DNA from: Magnetospirillum sp. ME-1
GTDB lineage: Bacteria > Pseudomonadota > Alphaproteobacteria > Rhodospirillales > Magnetospirillaceae
Assembly: GCF_002105535.1 (NCBI RefSeq)
Contig: NZ_CP015848.1
Coordinates: 3,452,926 to 3,516,925, forward strand
Length of the DNA stretch: 64,000 bases
Direction: 5' to 3'
Shown: positions 51,307-60,417 of the stretch, piece after piece
How positions within the stretch are numbered: the first letter of the stretch is position 1
Layout: each line of letters begins with the position of its first letter
Made by a program: the position numbers and the translations under genes
The notes under the pieces: model-generated
What the model was told of the DNA's origin: nothing
What the model saw: the letters and a program-made list of their open reading frames with translations, nothing else
The model's database searches: none

Positions 51307-52539
51307 TTACTGCCCCGCCACGGTGTTGAGCGCCCGGATGAAGGCGCCGAGGCCGGAGCGCCGCACCGGGACGAAGGGCTTTTCCCAACGGCGGCACAAA
51401 CGCTTGACCTCGTCGTGGGCGCCGTGGCTGACGCTGTCCACCGGGAACAGCACGGCGTCGGCGCGGCCGAACAGGGAATGCAGGCGGCCCATGCTTTCCT
51501 CGAAGCCGCCGTCGTGGTGGGCGAAGGTGCCGCCCGCCTCCTCCACCAGCCGGCGGAAGTGGGGCAGGTGCTGGTTGCGCCCGCCCACGAACAGGATGCA
51601 GCGGCCGCACAGATCCAGCCGCGCGCATTCCTCGCCGCATTGGCCCAGGCCATCGGTGGGGGCGGCCTGGGGCGCCAGGGTGTCGGCGAGCCGGGCTTCG
51701 GACAGGGCCAGTTCGTCCCGCATGTCGTTCAGTTCGCGGTTCAGGCGCTCGACCTCCTGCTCGCGATCGCGGGCCTGGGTCTGGACCCGGCGGGCCTCGT
51801 CCTCGGCCACATGGCGGAACGCGGTTTCCACGTCCAGCAGGTGGCGCAGCTCGCTGATCTGGCGATGAAGCTGTTCCATCTCTTGCGCCGCGCTGGCGGC
51901 ATGGGCGAGGCGGCGCGATTCCGACGCCTCCTGGTCGAGCAGATGGCGCAGGTCGCGGATTTCGGCGTTGCGCCGCCCGATCTCGGTCTTCAGGCGCTCC
52001 TGCTGACGGCCGACCTTGGCCTCCAGTTCGGCCTTCTCGCGCTCCAGCTGGTGGATGGATTTGAGGTCGGCCCTGGCCGCCGCGCCCACCTGATGGGATA
52101 GCATGTGGACGTCGCCGAAGATGCGGCCGCGCAAGCCGTCGGTGGCGTCGGGGTGGCTCATCACCGCCCAGCAGGCCGAGGCCACGTCGCCCTTGGCCAG
52201 GGAGTCCTCCCACAGCTCGGCCAACGCGTCCTCGCCGTCGAGCGTCCTGGCGCGGCTGATGGCGGCGGCGTGCTTGCGGTCCAGCAGCTTGGAAAGCGCC
52301 TTGCCCACCAGCCTTTCCCGTGACGCCAGATGGATCATGCCGGTGTGGATCTCGTAGGGGCTGGGCTTGGCCGAGCGCATCTGTACCTTAAGCCGCGCCG
52401 CCGCCCCCTTCAGCTCGCCCAGGCTGAGGCAGGTGCCGATGATGGTGCAATGCCACTGGCTGTCGATCTCCCACAGCCGGGCGCGGCGGCGGGGAAACTC
52501 GACGGGTTCGGCGAAGGCGGGGTGGCATTGCTCGCACAT
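51307..52539 (-). CDS. DUF2325 protein with central coiled coil
   Basis: The product is 410 residues from the ATG at 52539, with AGGAG upstream. The N-terminus starts MCEQCH and is basic. Residues about 150-290 form a long coiled coil (EKAELEAKVGRQQERLKTEI, REQEVERLNRELNDMRDEL). A CGEECARLDLCGRC motif leads into the C-terminal DUF2325 fold (ILFVGGRNQHLPHFRRLVEE, HHDGGFEESMGRLHSLF). Function of DUF2325 is unknown. The Fur-like box at 52561-52580, immediately upstream, suggests iron-controlled expression. Confidence 0.78.
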   Translation of the reverse strand: MCEQCHPAFAEPVEFPRRRARLWEIDSQWHCTIIGTCLSLGELKGAAARLKVQMRSAKPSPYEIHTGMIHLASRERLVGKALSKLLDRKHAAAISRARTLDGEDALAELWEDSLAKGDVASACWAVMSHPDATDGLRGRIFGDVHMLSHQVGAAARADLKSIHQLEREKAELEAKVGRQQERLKTEIGRRNAEIRDLRHLLDQEASESRRLAHAASAAQEMEQLHRQISELRHLLDVETAFRHVAEDEARRVQTQARDREQEVERLNRELNDMRDELALSEARLADTLAPQAAPTDGLGQCGEECARLDLCGRCILFVGGRNQHLPHFRRLVEEAGGTFAHHDGGFEESMGRLHSLFGRADAVLFPVDSVSHGAHDEVKRLCRRWEKPFVPVRRSGLGAFIRALNTVAGQ

Positions 52540-52560
52540 GGGAAGGGCTCCTAAGATGCA

Positions 52561-52580
52561 AATGCGAATGACTCGCAATT
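52561..52580. promoter_or_regulatory. Fur-like operator
   Basis: AATGCGAATGACTCGCAATT has 5-bp inverted arms TGCGA/TCGCA and matches the TGCGAATNATTCGCA pattern common for Fur boxes in alpha- and gammaproteobacteria. It lies 22-41 bp before the DUF2325 start codon. Confidence 0.55.
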
Positions 52581-52602
52581 TGAGTCCTCGGGGACCTTCC
52601 TG

Positions 52603-53199
52603 TCAAGCGCTCTTTGCCAGGCCGGTCGCTTCCAGCAGAGGTTCGACCGCTGAATTTCCCACCAGCATGGTGCTGTAGGAATCCATCATCTCGGCCCAGT
52701 CGTGGAACACGGCGAACAGGCCGGTGCTGATTTCCTCGCTGACCGTCACCGGATCGGGGGGCGGCAGGTCGAGGAAGGCTTCGGCCTCGCCGCCCTCGAA
52801 ATGCACCTGCATGCCGCTGCGCCGCGCCAGGGCGACCATGGAGCGGTTGTCGGACAGGCACAGGGTGTACAGCTTCTCGGCCCGGCGGTTGCGGGCGAAG
52901 GCGGCGGCCTGGCGCAGCAGCTTGGAGCCGATGCCGTCGGTGCGGTGGCCCTCGTCAACGCTGACCCCCACCTCGGCCAGGGACCCGGTCAGCGCCACAT
53001 GGGCGGCGCCCACCAGGTCGTCCCCGGCAAAGGCGGCCAGGATCAGGTCGCCCACGGCGATGGCGGCGACATAGTCCTCGATCACCTGATCGCCCACACC
53101 GGAGCGGGCGAAGCGCAGGCGCCGGTCCTCGGCCGAAAGCCGTTTCAGGTGGGCGGCATAGGCGGGACGTTCGTGTAGATAAAGTCTGCGGATCAGCAT
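52603..53199 (-). CDS. GNAT-family N-acetyltransferase
   Basis: The product is 198 residues. The acetyl-CoA binding turn is DEGHRTDGIGSKLLRQAAAFAR, with GAAHVALTGSLAEVGVSV as beta4. The C-terminal 40 residues fall outside the GNAT fold. Substrate unknown. TGGAGG precedes the ATG. The gene is on the same strand as the DUF2325 gene, 63 bp upstream of its start. Confidence 0.85.
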   Translation of the reverse strand: MLIRRLYLHERPAYAAHLKRLSAEDRRLRFARSGVGDQVIEDYVAAIAVGDLILAAFAGDDLVGAAHVALTGSLAEVGVSVDEGHRTDGIGSKLLRQAAAFARNRRAEKLYTLCLSDNRSMVALARRSGMQVHFEGGEAEAFLDLPPPDPVTVSEEISTGLFAVFHDWAEMMDSYSTMLVGNSAVEPLLEATGLAKSA

Positions 53200-53338
53200 G
53201 GCCGACCTCCATCACATGGTCTGACCATGAGATGGGATGTTTATGCTGCGGTGCAACATAAACTTATGTGTCAAGGCCCGCATGGGGCCATGCGGATGGA
53301 CTGATTCACCACCAAGGCACCAAGGGGACCTTTCAGAT

Positions 53339-53455
53339 GTCGTCGTGCCCGGACTTGTTCCGGGCACCCACGCCCATCCGCAGGGACCATTGTTTCACAA
53401 GGTATCCCGGCGGATCCGCGTGGATGGCCGGGACGATGCCCGGCCATGACGGCGA
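53339..53455. repeat. alphaproteobacterial intergenic palindrome pair
   Basis: Two hairpins, GTGCCCGGA/TCCGGGCAC (53345-53353 and 53359-53367) and ATGGCCGGG/CCCGGCCAT (53424-53432 and 53439-53447), are arranged head to head with outer CCACGC/GCGTGG complementarity. The theme GCCCGGACTTGTTCCGGGCA is a common dispersed repeat type. Confidence 0.75.
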
Positions 53456-53558
53456 AGTTGGGCGGTGCGGCCGGCTCTATTCTCTTGATGTCTTGGTGGT
53501 CGGCCCGGTTTCTCCCTATCCTCGCGTCGGTGGAGTGCGGCTGAACATCGCCCCAAGC

Positions 53559-53591
53559 GAAAAGGCCGCCGGACGGACCGGCGGCCTTTTC
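53559..53591. terminator. strong GC-rich hairpin with A/T flanks
   Basis: GAAAAGGCCGCCGG (53559-53572) and CCGGCGGCCTTTTC (53578-53591) form perfect 14-bp arms around ACGGA, with a T-run or A-run on either strand. It fits a bidirectional terminator. Confidence 0.8.
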
Positions 53592-53805
53592 TGACGCTTC
53601 TTGCAGGGACGGTCCCGAGGGGCGGCGTCGCGCGCCGCCACAACCCCTTTGGGTTGTGAACCGTCTCCAAGTCACCGTACGTGCATTACGGCGGCTGTTA
53701 GGTGGCGGGAGTTCCCGTCACCCGAAAAGAATGGCGCAAAGCAGCCAAAAAAGCAAGGTGTTTTCCCTATGCCCATGGTTGGGCGAGGCTCCCTCATTGG
53801 GGGAA

Positions 53806-54582
53806 TTATCCCCTTCCCCTGGCGATGAAGTCGGGGTTGAGGAATTTGGGCGCCTTGCCATAGGCCATGGGGCGGCCGTCGAAGGTGGTGACACTGCCGC
53901 CCGCCGCCAGCAGCACGGCGCTGGCCGCCGCGATGTCCCACTCGCTGGTGGGGCCGAAGCGGGGGTAGAGATCGGCGGCGCCCTCGGCCACCAGGCAGAA
54001 TTTCAGCGACGAACCGGCGAAGCCCAGGGAAGCGCCGGGATAGCGCGCCATCCACTTGTCCAGGGCTTCCGGTTCGCGGTGGGAGCGCGACGTCATGACC
54101 ACGGCGCCGGAAGGGGGAATGGGTCGGCAGGCGATGGGGCGGCGGCCCTGGGCATCCTCCTTGAAGGCGGTGGTTCCGGTCCCCGACCACAGCTCGGCCC
54201 GTGCCGGGGCCAGCACCACGCCCAGGACCGGAACGCCGTCGCGGATCAGGCCGATGTTGACGGTGAACTCGCCGTTCCTCTTGATGAATTCCTTGGTGCC
54301 GTCCACGGGATCGACCAGCCAGAAGGGGCCGGAGCCGATCTCGGGAATGCGCCCGGCGGCCACGGATTCCTCGGCCACCACCGGAATGCCGGGGGTGAGT
54401 GCCGCGAGGCCGGGCAGGATGATGGCCTCGGCCTTCTCGTCGGCCAGGGTGACCGGCGAGGAATCGGTCTTGTCGCGGACGGTGAAGTCCGAGTTGTAGA
54501 CTTCCATGATCACCACGCCGGCCCGGCGGGCCAGGTCTTCCAGGGGGGCAAGCAGGGACGACAGGTCGGGGGGCAGGCTCAT
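53806..54582 (-). CDS. cysQ: 3'(2'),5'-bisphosphate nucleotidase CysQ
   Basis: The product is 258 residues from the ATG at 54582. Lithium-sensitive phosphatase motifs are visible: DSSPVTLADEKAE, VVAEES, WLVDPVDGTKEFIKRNGEFTVNI (metal-binding DPVDGT) and WDIAAASAVLLAAGG. It hydrolyses PAP from sulfate assimilation. It overlaps the molybdenum hydroxylase gene (ATGA). Confidence 0.92.
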   Translation of the reverse strand: MSLPPDLSSLLAPLEDLARRAGVVIMEVYNSDFTVRDKTDSSPVTLADEKAEAIILPGLAALTPGIPVVAEESVAAGRIPEIGSGPFWLVDPVDGTKEFIKRNGEFTVNIGLIRDGVPVLGVVLAPARAELWSGTGTTAFKEDAQGRRPIACRPIPPSGAVVMTSRSHREPEALDKWMARYPGASLGFAGSSLKFCLVAEGAADLYPRFGPTSEWDIAAASAVLLAAGGSVTTFDGRPMAYGKAPKFLNPDFIARGRG

Positions 54583-56777
54583 GCGCACGTTCCGGCAAGG
54601 ATGGTCCACACCGCCAGCGGCGTGGCGGGCATGTCCATATGGCGGATATCCAGCGCGTTGCATAGGGCGTTGATCACGGCGGGCGCCGCGCCGATGGTCC
54701 CTGCCTCGCCCGCTCCCTTCAGGCCCAGGGGATGGGTGCGGCAGGGCACCTCCACCGTGGAAAAGTCGATGTCGGGGATGTGGGCCGCCCGGGGCAGGGC
54801 GTAGTCGATCAGGCTCGACGTCAGCGGCTGGGCGCTTTCCGGGTCATAGACCGCGTGCTCCAGCAGCGCCTGGCCGATGCCCTGCACCGCGCCGCCGACG
54901 ATCTGGCCTTTCAGCAGCAGGGGGTTGAGCACCGTGCCCACGTCATCGACGATGGTGTAGCGGGCGATCTCCGTCTCGCCGGTGTCCGGGTCCACCTCAA
55001 CTTCACAGACATGGCAGCCGTTGGGAAAGGTCGAGGCGGGGGGCTTAAAGCGCAAGCTGGCCGACAGGGGCGTCCCGGCCTCGGCCAGCACCTGGGTGAA
55101 GGTGACGGAGCCGCCCGCCGAACGGTAATGGCCGGACTCGAACTCGGCCCGCTCGGATTGCAGCAGGCGGGACGCCACGGGGCGCAGATGCTCGATGAAG
55201 GATTCCACCGCCGAGGCGATGGCGCCGCCCTGTTGCGACAGCGAGCGCGAGCCGCCGGTGCCGCCGCCATCGGCGATGCGCCTGGTGTCGCCCTGGACCA
55301 CCCGGATGTTCGCCATCTCCAGGCCCAGCTCGGCGGCCACCATCTGGGCGTAGGCGGTCTCGTGCCCCTGGCCCGTGGATTGGGTGCCGACCAGGATTTC
55401 GGCCGTTCCGTCCGGCGCGATGGTCAGGGTTACGTCCTCGCCCGAGGTCCCGCCGCAGATCTCGATGTAATACGCCAGCCCGATGCCGCGACGCTTGCCC
55501 CTGTCTTCGCTTTCGGTTCTCCGGGTCTCGAACCCGGCCCAGTCGGACCGCTCCAGCGCCCGGTCCATCACCAGCGCGAACTCGCCGGAATCATAGGTGT
55601 GACGGCCGGGCGTGGCATAGGGGAAGGCATCGGGGGGAATGAAGTTGCGTTTCCTGATCTCCACCGGCGACAGGCCGCTGTCGCGCGCCGCCGCGTCCAC
55701 CAGCCGCTCGATCAGATAGGCGGCCTCGGGGCGTCCGGCGCCGCGATAGGCGTCCACCGGGGTGGAATGGGTGTGAATGCAGCGCACCCGGGCGTGGAAG
55801 GCGGGGATGTGGTAGACCCCGGTCAGCATGCCGGTCCCCGCCAGGGTGGGGACGAAGGCGCCGTAATTGGAAATATAGGCCCCCAGGTCGGCCACGGTCT
55901 CCACCTGCAGGCCGAGGAATTTCCCATCGGCGTCAAGCGCCAGGCGCGCGCTGCTCACATGCCCGCGCCCATGGGTGTCGGTGAGGAAGCTTTCCGTGCG
56001 GTCGGCGGTCCACTTGACCGGTCGGTCGAGAATGCGCGCCGCCACCAGGGCCATGGCCTGTTCGGCGAAGGGGCTGATTTTCAGGCCGAAGCCGCCGCCC
56101 ACGTCGGGCGTGATGACGTCGAGGCTTTCCGGCGCGATGCCCAGCACCGGGGCGAGGCGGTCCCTGATCTCGTGCACCCCCTGGCTTCCCGAAATCAGTT
56201 CCAGCCGTCCGCCCTCCAGCGGCCGGGCCAGGCAGGCGCGCGGCTCCATGGCGGTGGGCGCCAGGCGGTTGTTGACCAGGTCCAGCTCCACCACCCGGGC
56301 GGCGCGGGCCAAGGCCTCGGCCACTTGGGGAGCGTCGCCCATCTCCCAGACGAAGGCGTCGTGGGGCGTGGCTGGCAGCGGGTGGTAGTCCACCAGCACC
56401 GCCTCGGCGGCATCCTGGGCCTGGGCCAGGGTCTCGGCCACCACGAAGGCCACCGGCTCGCCGGCATGGCGCACCCTGGGGCCGGCGATGACGGGGCGGG
56501 GCGGCGGCGGGGGCGCGCCTTCGGGCAAGAAGCCGCAGACCATGGGGCCCACGCCCTGCTCCGCCATCTCGGCATGGGTGAGGACCAGCAGCACGCCGGG
56601 CATTTCGCGTGCGGCGGCCGCATCCACCGTGACGTCGGCGTGGGGCAGCAGTGAACGCACCACCATGCCGTATGACTGACCGGTCAGGTTGATGTCGTCG
56701 CCATAGCGTCCCCGCCCGGTGAGGAAGCGCTGGTCCTCGACCCGGGTACGGGATTGGCCGAAGCCGAAGCGCTTCAC
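54579..56777 (-). CDS. xanthine dehydrogenase/aldehyde oxidase family molybdenum-binding subunit, no FAD or FeS partner adjacent
   Basis: The product is 732 residues, starting with GTG that overlaps the stop of the Memo-AMMECR1 gene (GTGA). It is the large, molybdopterin-cytosine-dinucleotide subunit type: DVGGGFGLKISPFAEQAMAL, AYRGAGRPEAAYLIERLVD and the catalytic-Glu segment GLKGAGEAGTIGAAPAVINA. The AYRGAGR loop is the aldehyde-oxidase/form II type, not the CO dehydrogenase CSFR type. The [2Fe-2S] and FAD subunits normally encoded alongside are absent. Its place in an operon with the AmmeMemo gene and cysQ is unusual. Confidence 0.85.
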   Translation of the reverse strand: MKRFGFGQSRTRVEDQRFLTGRGRYGDDINLTGQSYGMVVRSLLPHADVTVDAAAAREMPGVLLVLTHAEMAEQGVGPMVCGFLPEGAPPPPPRPVIAGPRVRHAGEPVAFVVAETLAQAQDAAEAVLVDYHPLPATPHDAFVWEMGDAPQVAEALARAARVVELDLVNNRLAPTAMEPRACLARPLEGGRLELISGSQGVHEIRDRLAPVLGIAPESLDVITPDVGGGFGLKISPFAEQAMALVAARILDRPVKWTADRTESFLTDTHGRGHVSSARLALDADGKFLGLQVETVADLGAYISNYGAFVPTLAGTGMLTGVYHIPAFHARVRCIHTHSTPVDAYRGAGRPEAAYLIERLVDAAARDSGLSPVEIRKRNFIPPDAFPYATPGRHTYDSGEFALVMDRALERSDWAGFETRRTESEDRGKRRGIGLAYYIEICGGTSGEDVTLTIAPDGTAEILVGTQSTGQGHETAYAQMVAAELGLEMANIRVVQGDTRRIADGGGTGGSRSLSQQGGAIASAVESFIEHLRPVASRLLQSERAEFESGHYRSAGGSVTFTQVLAEAGTPLSASLRFKPPASTFPNGCHVCEVEVDPDTGETEIARYTIVDDVGTVLNPLLLKGQIVGGAVQGIGQALLEHAVYDPESAQPLTSSLIDYALPRAAHIPDIDFSTVEVPCRTHPLGLKGAGEAGTIGAAPAVINALCNALDIRHMDMPATPLAVWTILAGTCA

Positions 56778-58144
56778 TTGCCGATCTCCACCGCCTGGAA
56801 GCGCGACGCCTTGAAGCCGGGCGACCAGTGATCCTTGGGCATGCCGGCCTTGGCCTTGAGGTGGGCGAGGAACTGGTGTTTGTCGGGCAGTTGCTCCCAC
56901 ACCGAGGGCAGGAACAGGGCGCGCTTGGCCCCGTCCTCGATGATCAGGCCGTCGATGCGGGGACGAAGCTGTTCCAGCATGTCTTCCTGGTCCCTGAAGG
57001 CCATGGGAACGGGGGGCGTTAACACCGACAGCGACAGGGAAAGGCCCTCCAGCTCCTCGGGCGCCAAGGGCGGGAAGCGCGGGTCCTTGAAGGCCGACTT
57101 GAAGGCGTTGTCCACCACGTCCTCGGCCAGCGGCCGCCAGGCGATCACCGAGCCGATGCAGCCGCGCAAGCCACCCCCTCGGTTGAGCGTGACGAACACC
57201 GCGCCGGGACGGGCCAGGATGCCGGGCCGATCCGAAGGCGGGGCGGCGGGCGCGCCGGTGTCCAGCCCGTGGCGGATGGAGGCCCAGGCCAGCTCGGTCA
57301 GCGCCCGTCCGGCGGCCTTGATCTCGTCGGCCTCTGTCATGCTCTCCTCCGTCTCGAACAGCGCCCAGGAGCCGTAGCCCACCACCCGGTCCTTGGGTCC
57401 GGCGGTATCGCCGGAATTGCGCACGTCCAGGGTGACGATCTCCAGAGCCCGGCGTCTGGCCGTGGTCAGCAATCCGCCTACCGGCAGGCGGCCGCAGGCG
57501 CCTTCGCGGGAAATGGCGGCGGGGTCCATGTGCTCGATGGCCGCCACCGTCCGGGCATCGGTGCCCCTGCACTGGTCGTAGGGCAGATAGTGGGACAGGT
57601 CGGTGGAGATGACGATCAGGGTTTCCGGCCCGCCCCACAGGGCGTCCAGCAGCCCGGCCACCATGTCGGGGCTGGCGTCGCCGATCACCACCGGCAGCAG
57701 GGTGAAGTCGCCCAGGGTGGCCTGCAGGAAGGGGACGTGCACCTCCAGCGAATGCTCCTGGGCGTGGGCCTGGTCCAGCACGCCGACCCCCGCCACGCCC
57801 GCCAGCCGCGACCAGTCCTTGTCCAGCGGTACCGCGCCCAAGGGCGAGGCCCATTGGTCGGCCGAGGACAGCGCCATGCCCTGGAACGCCACCCGATGGC
57901 TGGGGCCCAGCAGCACCACGCGGGTCCAGCTGCCCCGGAAGGGCTTGAGCAGGGCATAGGCGGCGGCCGCCACCGGCCCGGAATAGACCCAGCCGGCATG
58001 GGGCGCGATCAGCGCCTTCGGCCTTCTGCCCGCGCAAGGCGGGTGCACCGCGCCGTCGAGAAAGGCGGTGAGCTGCCGGTTGGCCTCGGCGAAATCGGCG
58101 GGATAGAACTGTCCGGCCACGGCGGTGGGGCGGATGGCGGTCAT
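56774..58144 (-). CDS. AmmeMemoRadiSam proteins B and A fused (Memo-AMMECR1)
   Basis: The product is 456 residues. Residues 1-270 are a Memo domain: ALIAPHAGWVYSG, LLGPSHRVAFQ, HSLEVHVPFLQA, STDLSHYLPYD and ACGRLPVGGLLTTAR keep the His/His/Cys metal site of Memo1. Residues about 275-456 are AMMECR1: FVTLNRGGGLRGCIGS, DPRFPPLAPEELEGL and a conserved SVLTPPVPM stretch. GAGG precedes the ATG. It is divergent from the radical SAM gene of the same system at 58193. The function of this ancient trio is not established. Confidence 0.9.
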   Translation of the reverse strand: MTAIRPTAVAGQFYPADFAEANRQLTAFLDGAVHPPCAGRRPKALIAPHAGWVYSGPVAAAAYALLKPFRGSWTRVVLLGPSHRVAFQGMALSSADQWASPLGAVPLDKDWSRLAGVAGVGVLDQAHAQEHSLEVHVPFLQATLGDFTLLPVVIGDASPDMVAGLLDALWGGPETLIVISTDLSHYLPYDQCRGTDARTVAAIEHMDPAAISREGACGRLPVGGLLTTARRRALEIVTLDVRNSGDTAGPKDRVVGYGSWALFETEESMTEADEIKAAGRALTELAWASIRHGLDTGAPAAPPSDRPGILARPGAVFVTLNRGGGLRGCIGSVIAWRPLAEDVVDNAFKSAFKDPRFPPLAPEELEGLSLSLSVLTPPVPMAFRDQEDMLEQLRPRIDGLIIEDGAKRALFLPSVWEQLPDKHQFLAHLKAKAGMPKDHWSPGFKASRFQAVEIGK

Positions 58145-58192
58145 GACGGCCTCGGGCGCGAAAACGTGGTGGGGATATGGTACTCTTCCCCC

Positions 58193-59281
58193 ATGACCGA
58201 CGCCATCCAGGGTTCGCATTTTCCCGGACGCTACTGGCAGCGCCTGTCCGACGGGCGGGTGCAGTGCGACGTCTGCCCGCGCGAGTGCCGCTTGAACGAC
58301 GGGCAGCGGGGCCTGTGCTTCGTGCGGGCCAATGACGGCGGCCGGATGGTGCTGACCACCTATGGCCGCTCGTCGGGTTTTTGCGTCGATCCGGTGGAGA
58401 AGAAGCCGCTCAACCACTTTTTGCCCGGCACGCCGATCCTGTCCTTCGGCACGGCGGGCTGCAACCTGACCTGCAAGTTCTGCCAGAACTGGGACATCTC
58501 CAAGGCGAGGGAGATCGACCGGCTGAACGATTACGCCGACCCCGACATGATCGCGCGGGCCGCGGTACAGCTGGGCTGCCGCTCGGTGGCCTTCACCTAC
58601 AACGATCCCACCATCTTCCTGGAATACGCCGTGGACGTGGCCCGGGCCTGCCATGCCCGCGGATTGAAGACCGTGGCGGTGACGGCGGGCTACATCAAGC
58701 CCGAGGCGAGGCGGGAATTCTACGCCCACATGGACGCCGCCAACGTGGACTTGAAGGCCTTCACCGAGGATTTCTATCACCGCCTGTGCGGCGCCCATCT
58801 CGACGCGGTGAAGGACACCCTGGTCTACCTCAAGCACGAGACCAGGGTGTGGTTCGAGGTCACCACGCTCTTGATCCCCGGCGAGAACGACTCGCCCGAG
58901 GAGATCGACGCCCAGAGCCGGTGGATGATGGAGGCGCTGGGGCCCGACGTGCCGCTGCACTTTTCCGCCTTCCATCCCGACTGGAAAATGCGGGACCTGC
59001 CCCCCACGCCGCCCGCGACCCTCAGCCGGGCGCGCGCCATCGCCATGGGCAACGGCCTGAACTACGTCTACACCGGCAACGTCCACGATCCGGCGGGGGG
59101 CGGGACCTATTGCGCGGGCTGCGGCGCCCTGCTGATCGGGCGGGACTGGTACGAGCTGTCCACCTGGGCGCTGACCCCCGAAGGACATTGCCGCGCCTGC
59201 GGTACGCCCTTGCCCGGGCGTTTCGAGGGGGCGCCGGGCACCTGGGGCCGCAAGCGGCAGCCGGTCAGGTTCCAGCGCTGA
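58193..59281 (+). CDS. amrS: AmmeMemoRadiSam system radical SAM enzyme
   Basis: The product is 362 residues. The cluster motif is CNLTCKFCQNW, with an N-terminal CDVCPRECRL and FCV, and C-terminal Cys pairs (YCAGCGALL, HCRACGTPL) that likely bind zinc or an extra cluster. The family is related to pyruvate-formate-lyase-activating enzymes but works on an unknown substrate. Divergent from the Memo-AMMECR1 fusion with 48 bp between starts. An in-frame GTG at 58166 could extend it by nine residues. Confidence 0.9.
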   Translation: MTDAIQGSHFPGRYWQRLSDGRVQCDVCPRECRLNDGQRGLCFVRANDGGRMVLTTYGRSSGFCVDPVEKKPLNHFLPGTPILSFGTAGCNLTCKFCQNWDISKAREIDRLNDYADPDMIARAAVQLGCRSVAFTYNDPTIFLEYAVDVARACHARGLKTVAVTAGYIKPEARREFYAHMDAANVDLKAFTEDFYHRLCGAHLDAVKDTLVYLKHETRVWFEVTTLLIPGENDSPEEIDAQSRWMMEALGPDVPLHFSAFHPDWKMRDLPPTPPATLSRARAIAMGNGLNYVYTGNVHDPAGGGTYCAGCGALLIGRDWYELSTWALTPEGHCRACGTPLPGRFEGAPGTWGRKRQPVRFQR

Positions 59282-59347
59282 GGTATTCCCTTTCCCGCCG
59301 GATGTGGTAAAGCTTGCCGCCTCTCGTCCGCATGGGTTTCTGGACAT

Positions 59348-60337
59348 ATGGTGAAGCGCTGGTTGCCGTGGGTGCTCAAGGGGCTGCTCTCGGCCGGACT
59401 GATCTGGTTCGCATTCCGCAATATCGACTTGGCCGAGGCCTGGAGCCGGGCCAAGACCATCGATCCCATGATGCTGACCGTGGCCCTTGCCCTGGGCATC
59501 GGCCAGATCGTCATCGGCGCGGGGCGCTGGTGGTTGGTCCTGCGGGCGCTCAAGGCCAGCTTCTCGGTGATCCAGGCCCTGCCCGTGTTCTATATCGGCG
59601 TCTGCTTTTCCATCGTCACCCCGGTGCTGGGCGACGCGGTCCGCATGTGGAAGGCGCGCCATTCCGGCCTGTCGCTGAAAACCAGCGTCAATTCCGTGAT
59701 GCTGGAACGGATCACCACCATCCTGGGCCTGGTGCTGCTGGTCACCGCGCTCGAGCCCCTGCTGCTGGCCCGTGTTCCCGATGTTCCCGGCACCTGGGTC
59801 TTTCCGCTGCTGTCGGTGGCCGGTTTCGCCGGCATCGCCTTCATCAGCCAGCTGGACCGGCTTCCCGCCTCGCTGCACCGCTGGCGGGTGGTGCGCGGCC
59901 TGGTGCATCTGGCCGGTGACACCCGCCAGTTCGTGCGCCGTCTTCCGTTCAGCGTCGGCACGCTGGCCGTGGCCGTGTTCGGGCACGCCAACCTGGCCCT
60001 GATGGTCTATATCCTGGCGGTGGGGCTGAAGATCAACGTTTCGCTGCTCGATTGCCTGATCCTGTTCCCGCCGGTGATCCTGGCGCTGACCCTGCCCATC
60101 TCCATCGCCGGCTTCGGCCTGCGCGAGAACATCATGATCGTCGCCTTCGGCTGGGTGGGGGTCGAGGCGGGCTCGGCCGCCGTGCTGGGTCTGATGTTCG
60201 GCCTGACCAGCATCGTCACCGCCTTGCCCGGCGGCTTGATCTGGCTGATGTCGGGTGATCATCCCAAGCTGGATGAGATCGAGCACATCGAGGAAGAGGC
60301 CGAGATCGAGGCGGAAAAGGACGGAATGACGGGGTAA
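59348..60337 (+). CDS. lysylphosphatidylglycerol synthetase-like integral membrane protein (flippase-like UPF0104)
   Basis: The product is 329 residues with seven or eight membrane helices and the family motifs FRNIDLAEAWSRAK, NSVMLERITTILG and PPVILALTLPISIAGFGLREN. It lacks the soluble C-terminal catalytic domain of MprF, so it is of the flippase-only type. The C-terminal tail is acidic (DEIEHIEEEAEIEAEKDG). Substrate unknown; a membrane lipid is likely. It follows amrS by 66 bp. Confidence 0.82.
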   Translation: MVKRWLPWVLKGLLSAGLIWFAFRNIDLAEAWSRAKTIDPMMLTVALALGIGQIVIGAGRWWLVLRALKASFSVIQALPVFYIGVCFSIVTPVLGDAVRMWKARHSGLSLKTSVNSVMLERITTILGLVLLVTALEPLLLARVPDVPGTWVFPLLSVAGFAGIAFISQLDRLPASLHRWRVVRGLVHLAGDTRQFVRRLPFSVGTLAVAVFGHANLALMVYILAVGLKINVSLLDCLILFPPVILALTLPISIAGFGLRENIMIVAFGWVGVEAGSAAVLGLMFGLTSIVTALPGGLIWLMSGDHPKLDEIEHIEEEAEIEAEKDGMTG

Positions 60338-60417
60338 CCCCCTTTCCTTCCTGCTTGAGCGCGCTACATTGGGACAAGTGAATTCCGTCCCAATGTCCTT
60401 CAAGCGCGAGGATGTCC

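Larger units (their letters stand above)
53200..53805. other. 606-bp intergenic stretch with repeats only
   Basis: No convincing gene is seen. It contains the palindromic repeat pair at 53339-53455, the strong hairpin at 53559-53591, and a further imperfect inverted repeat (GGTGGCGGGA/TCCCGTCACC) around 53701-53722 near the 3' end of cysQ. Confidence 0.6.

Noticed and set aside
53271-53675. 134-codon minus-strand frame in the cysQ-GNAT interval
   Set aside because: It runs through palindromic repeats and a terminator-like hairpin and has no recognisable product.
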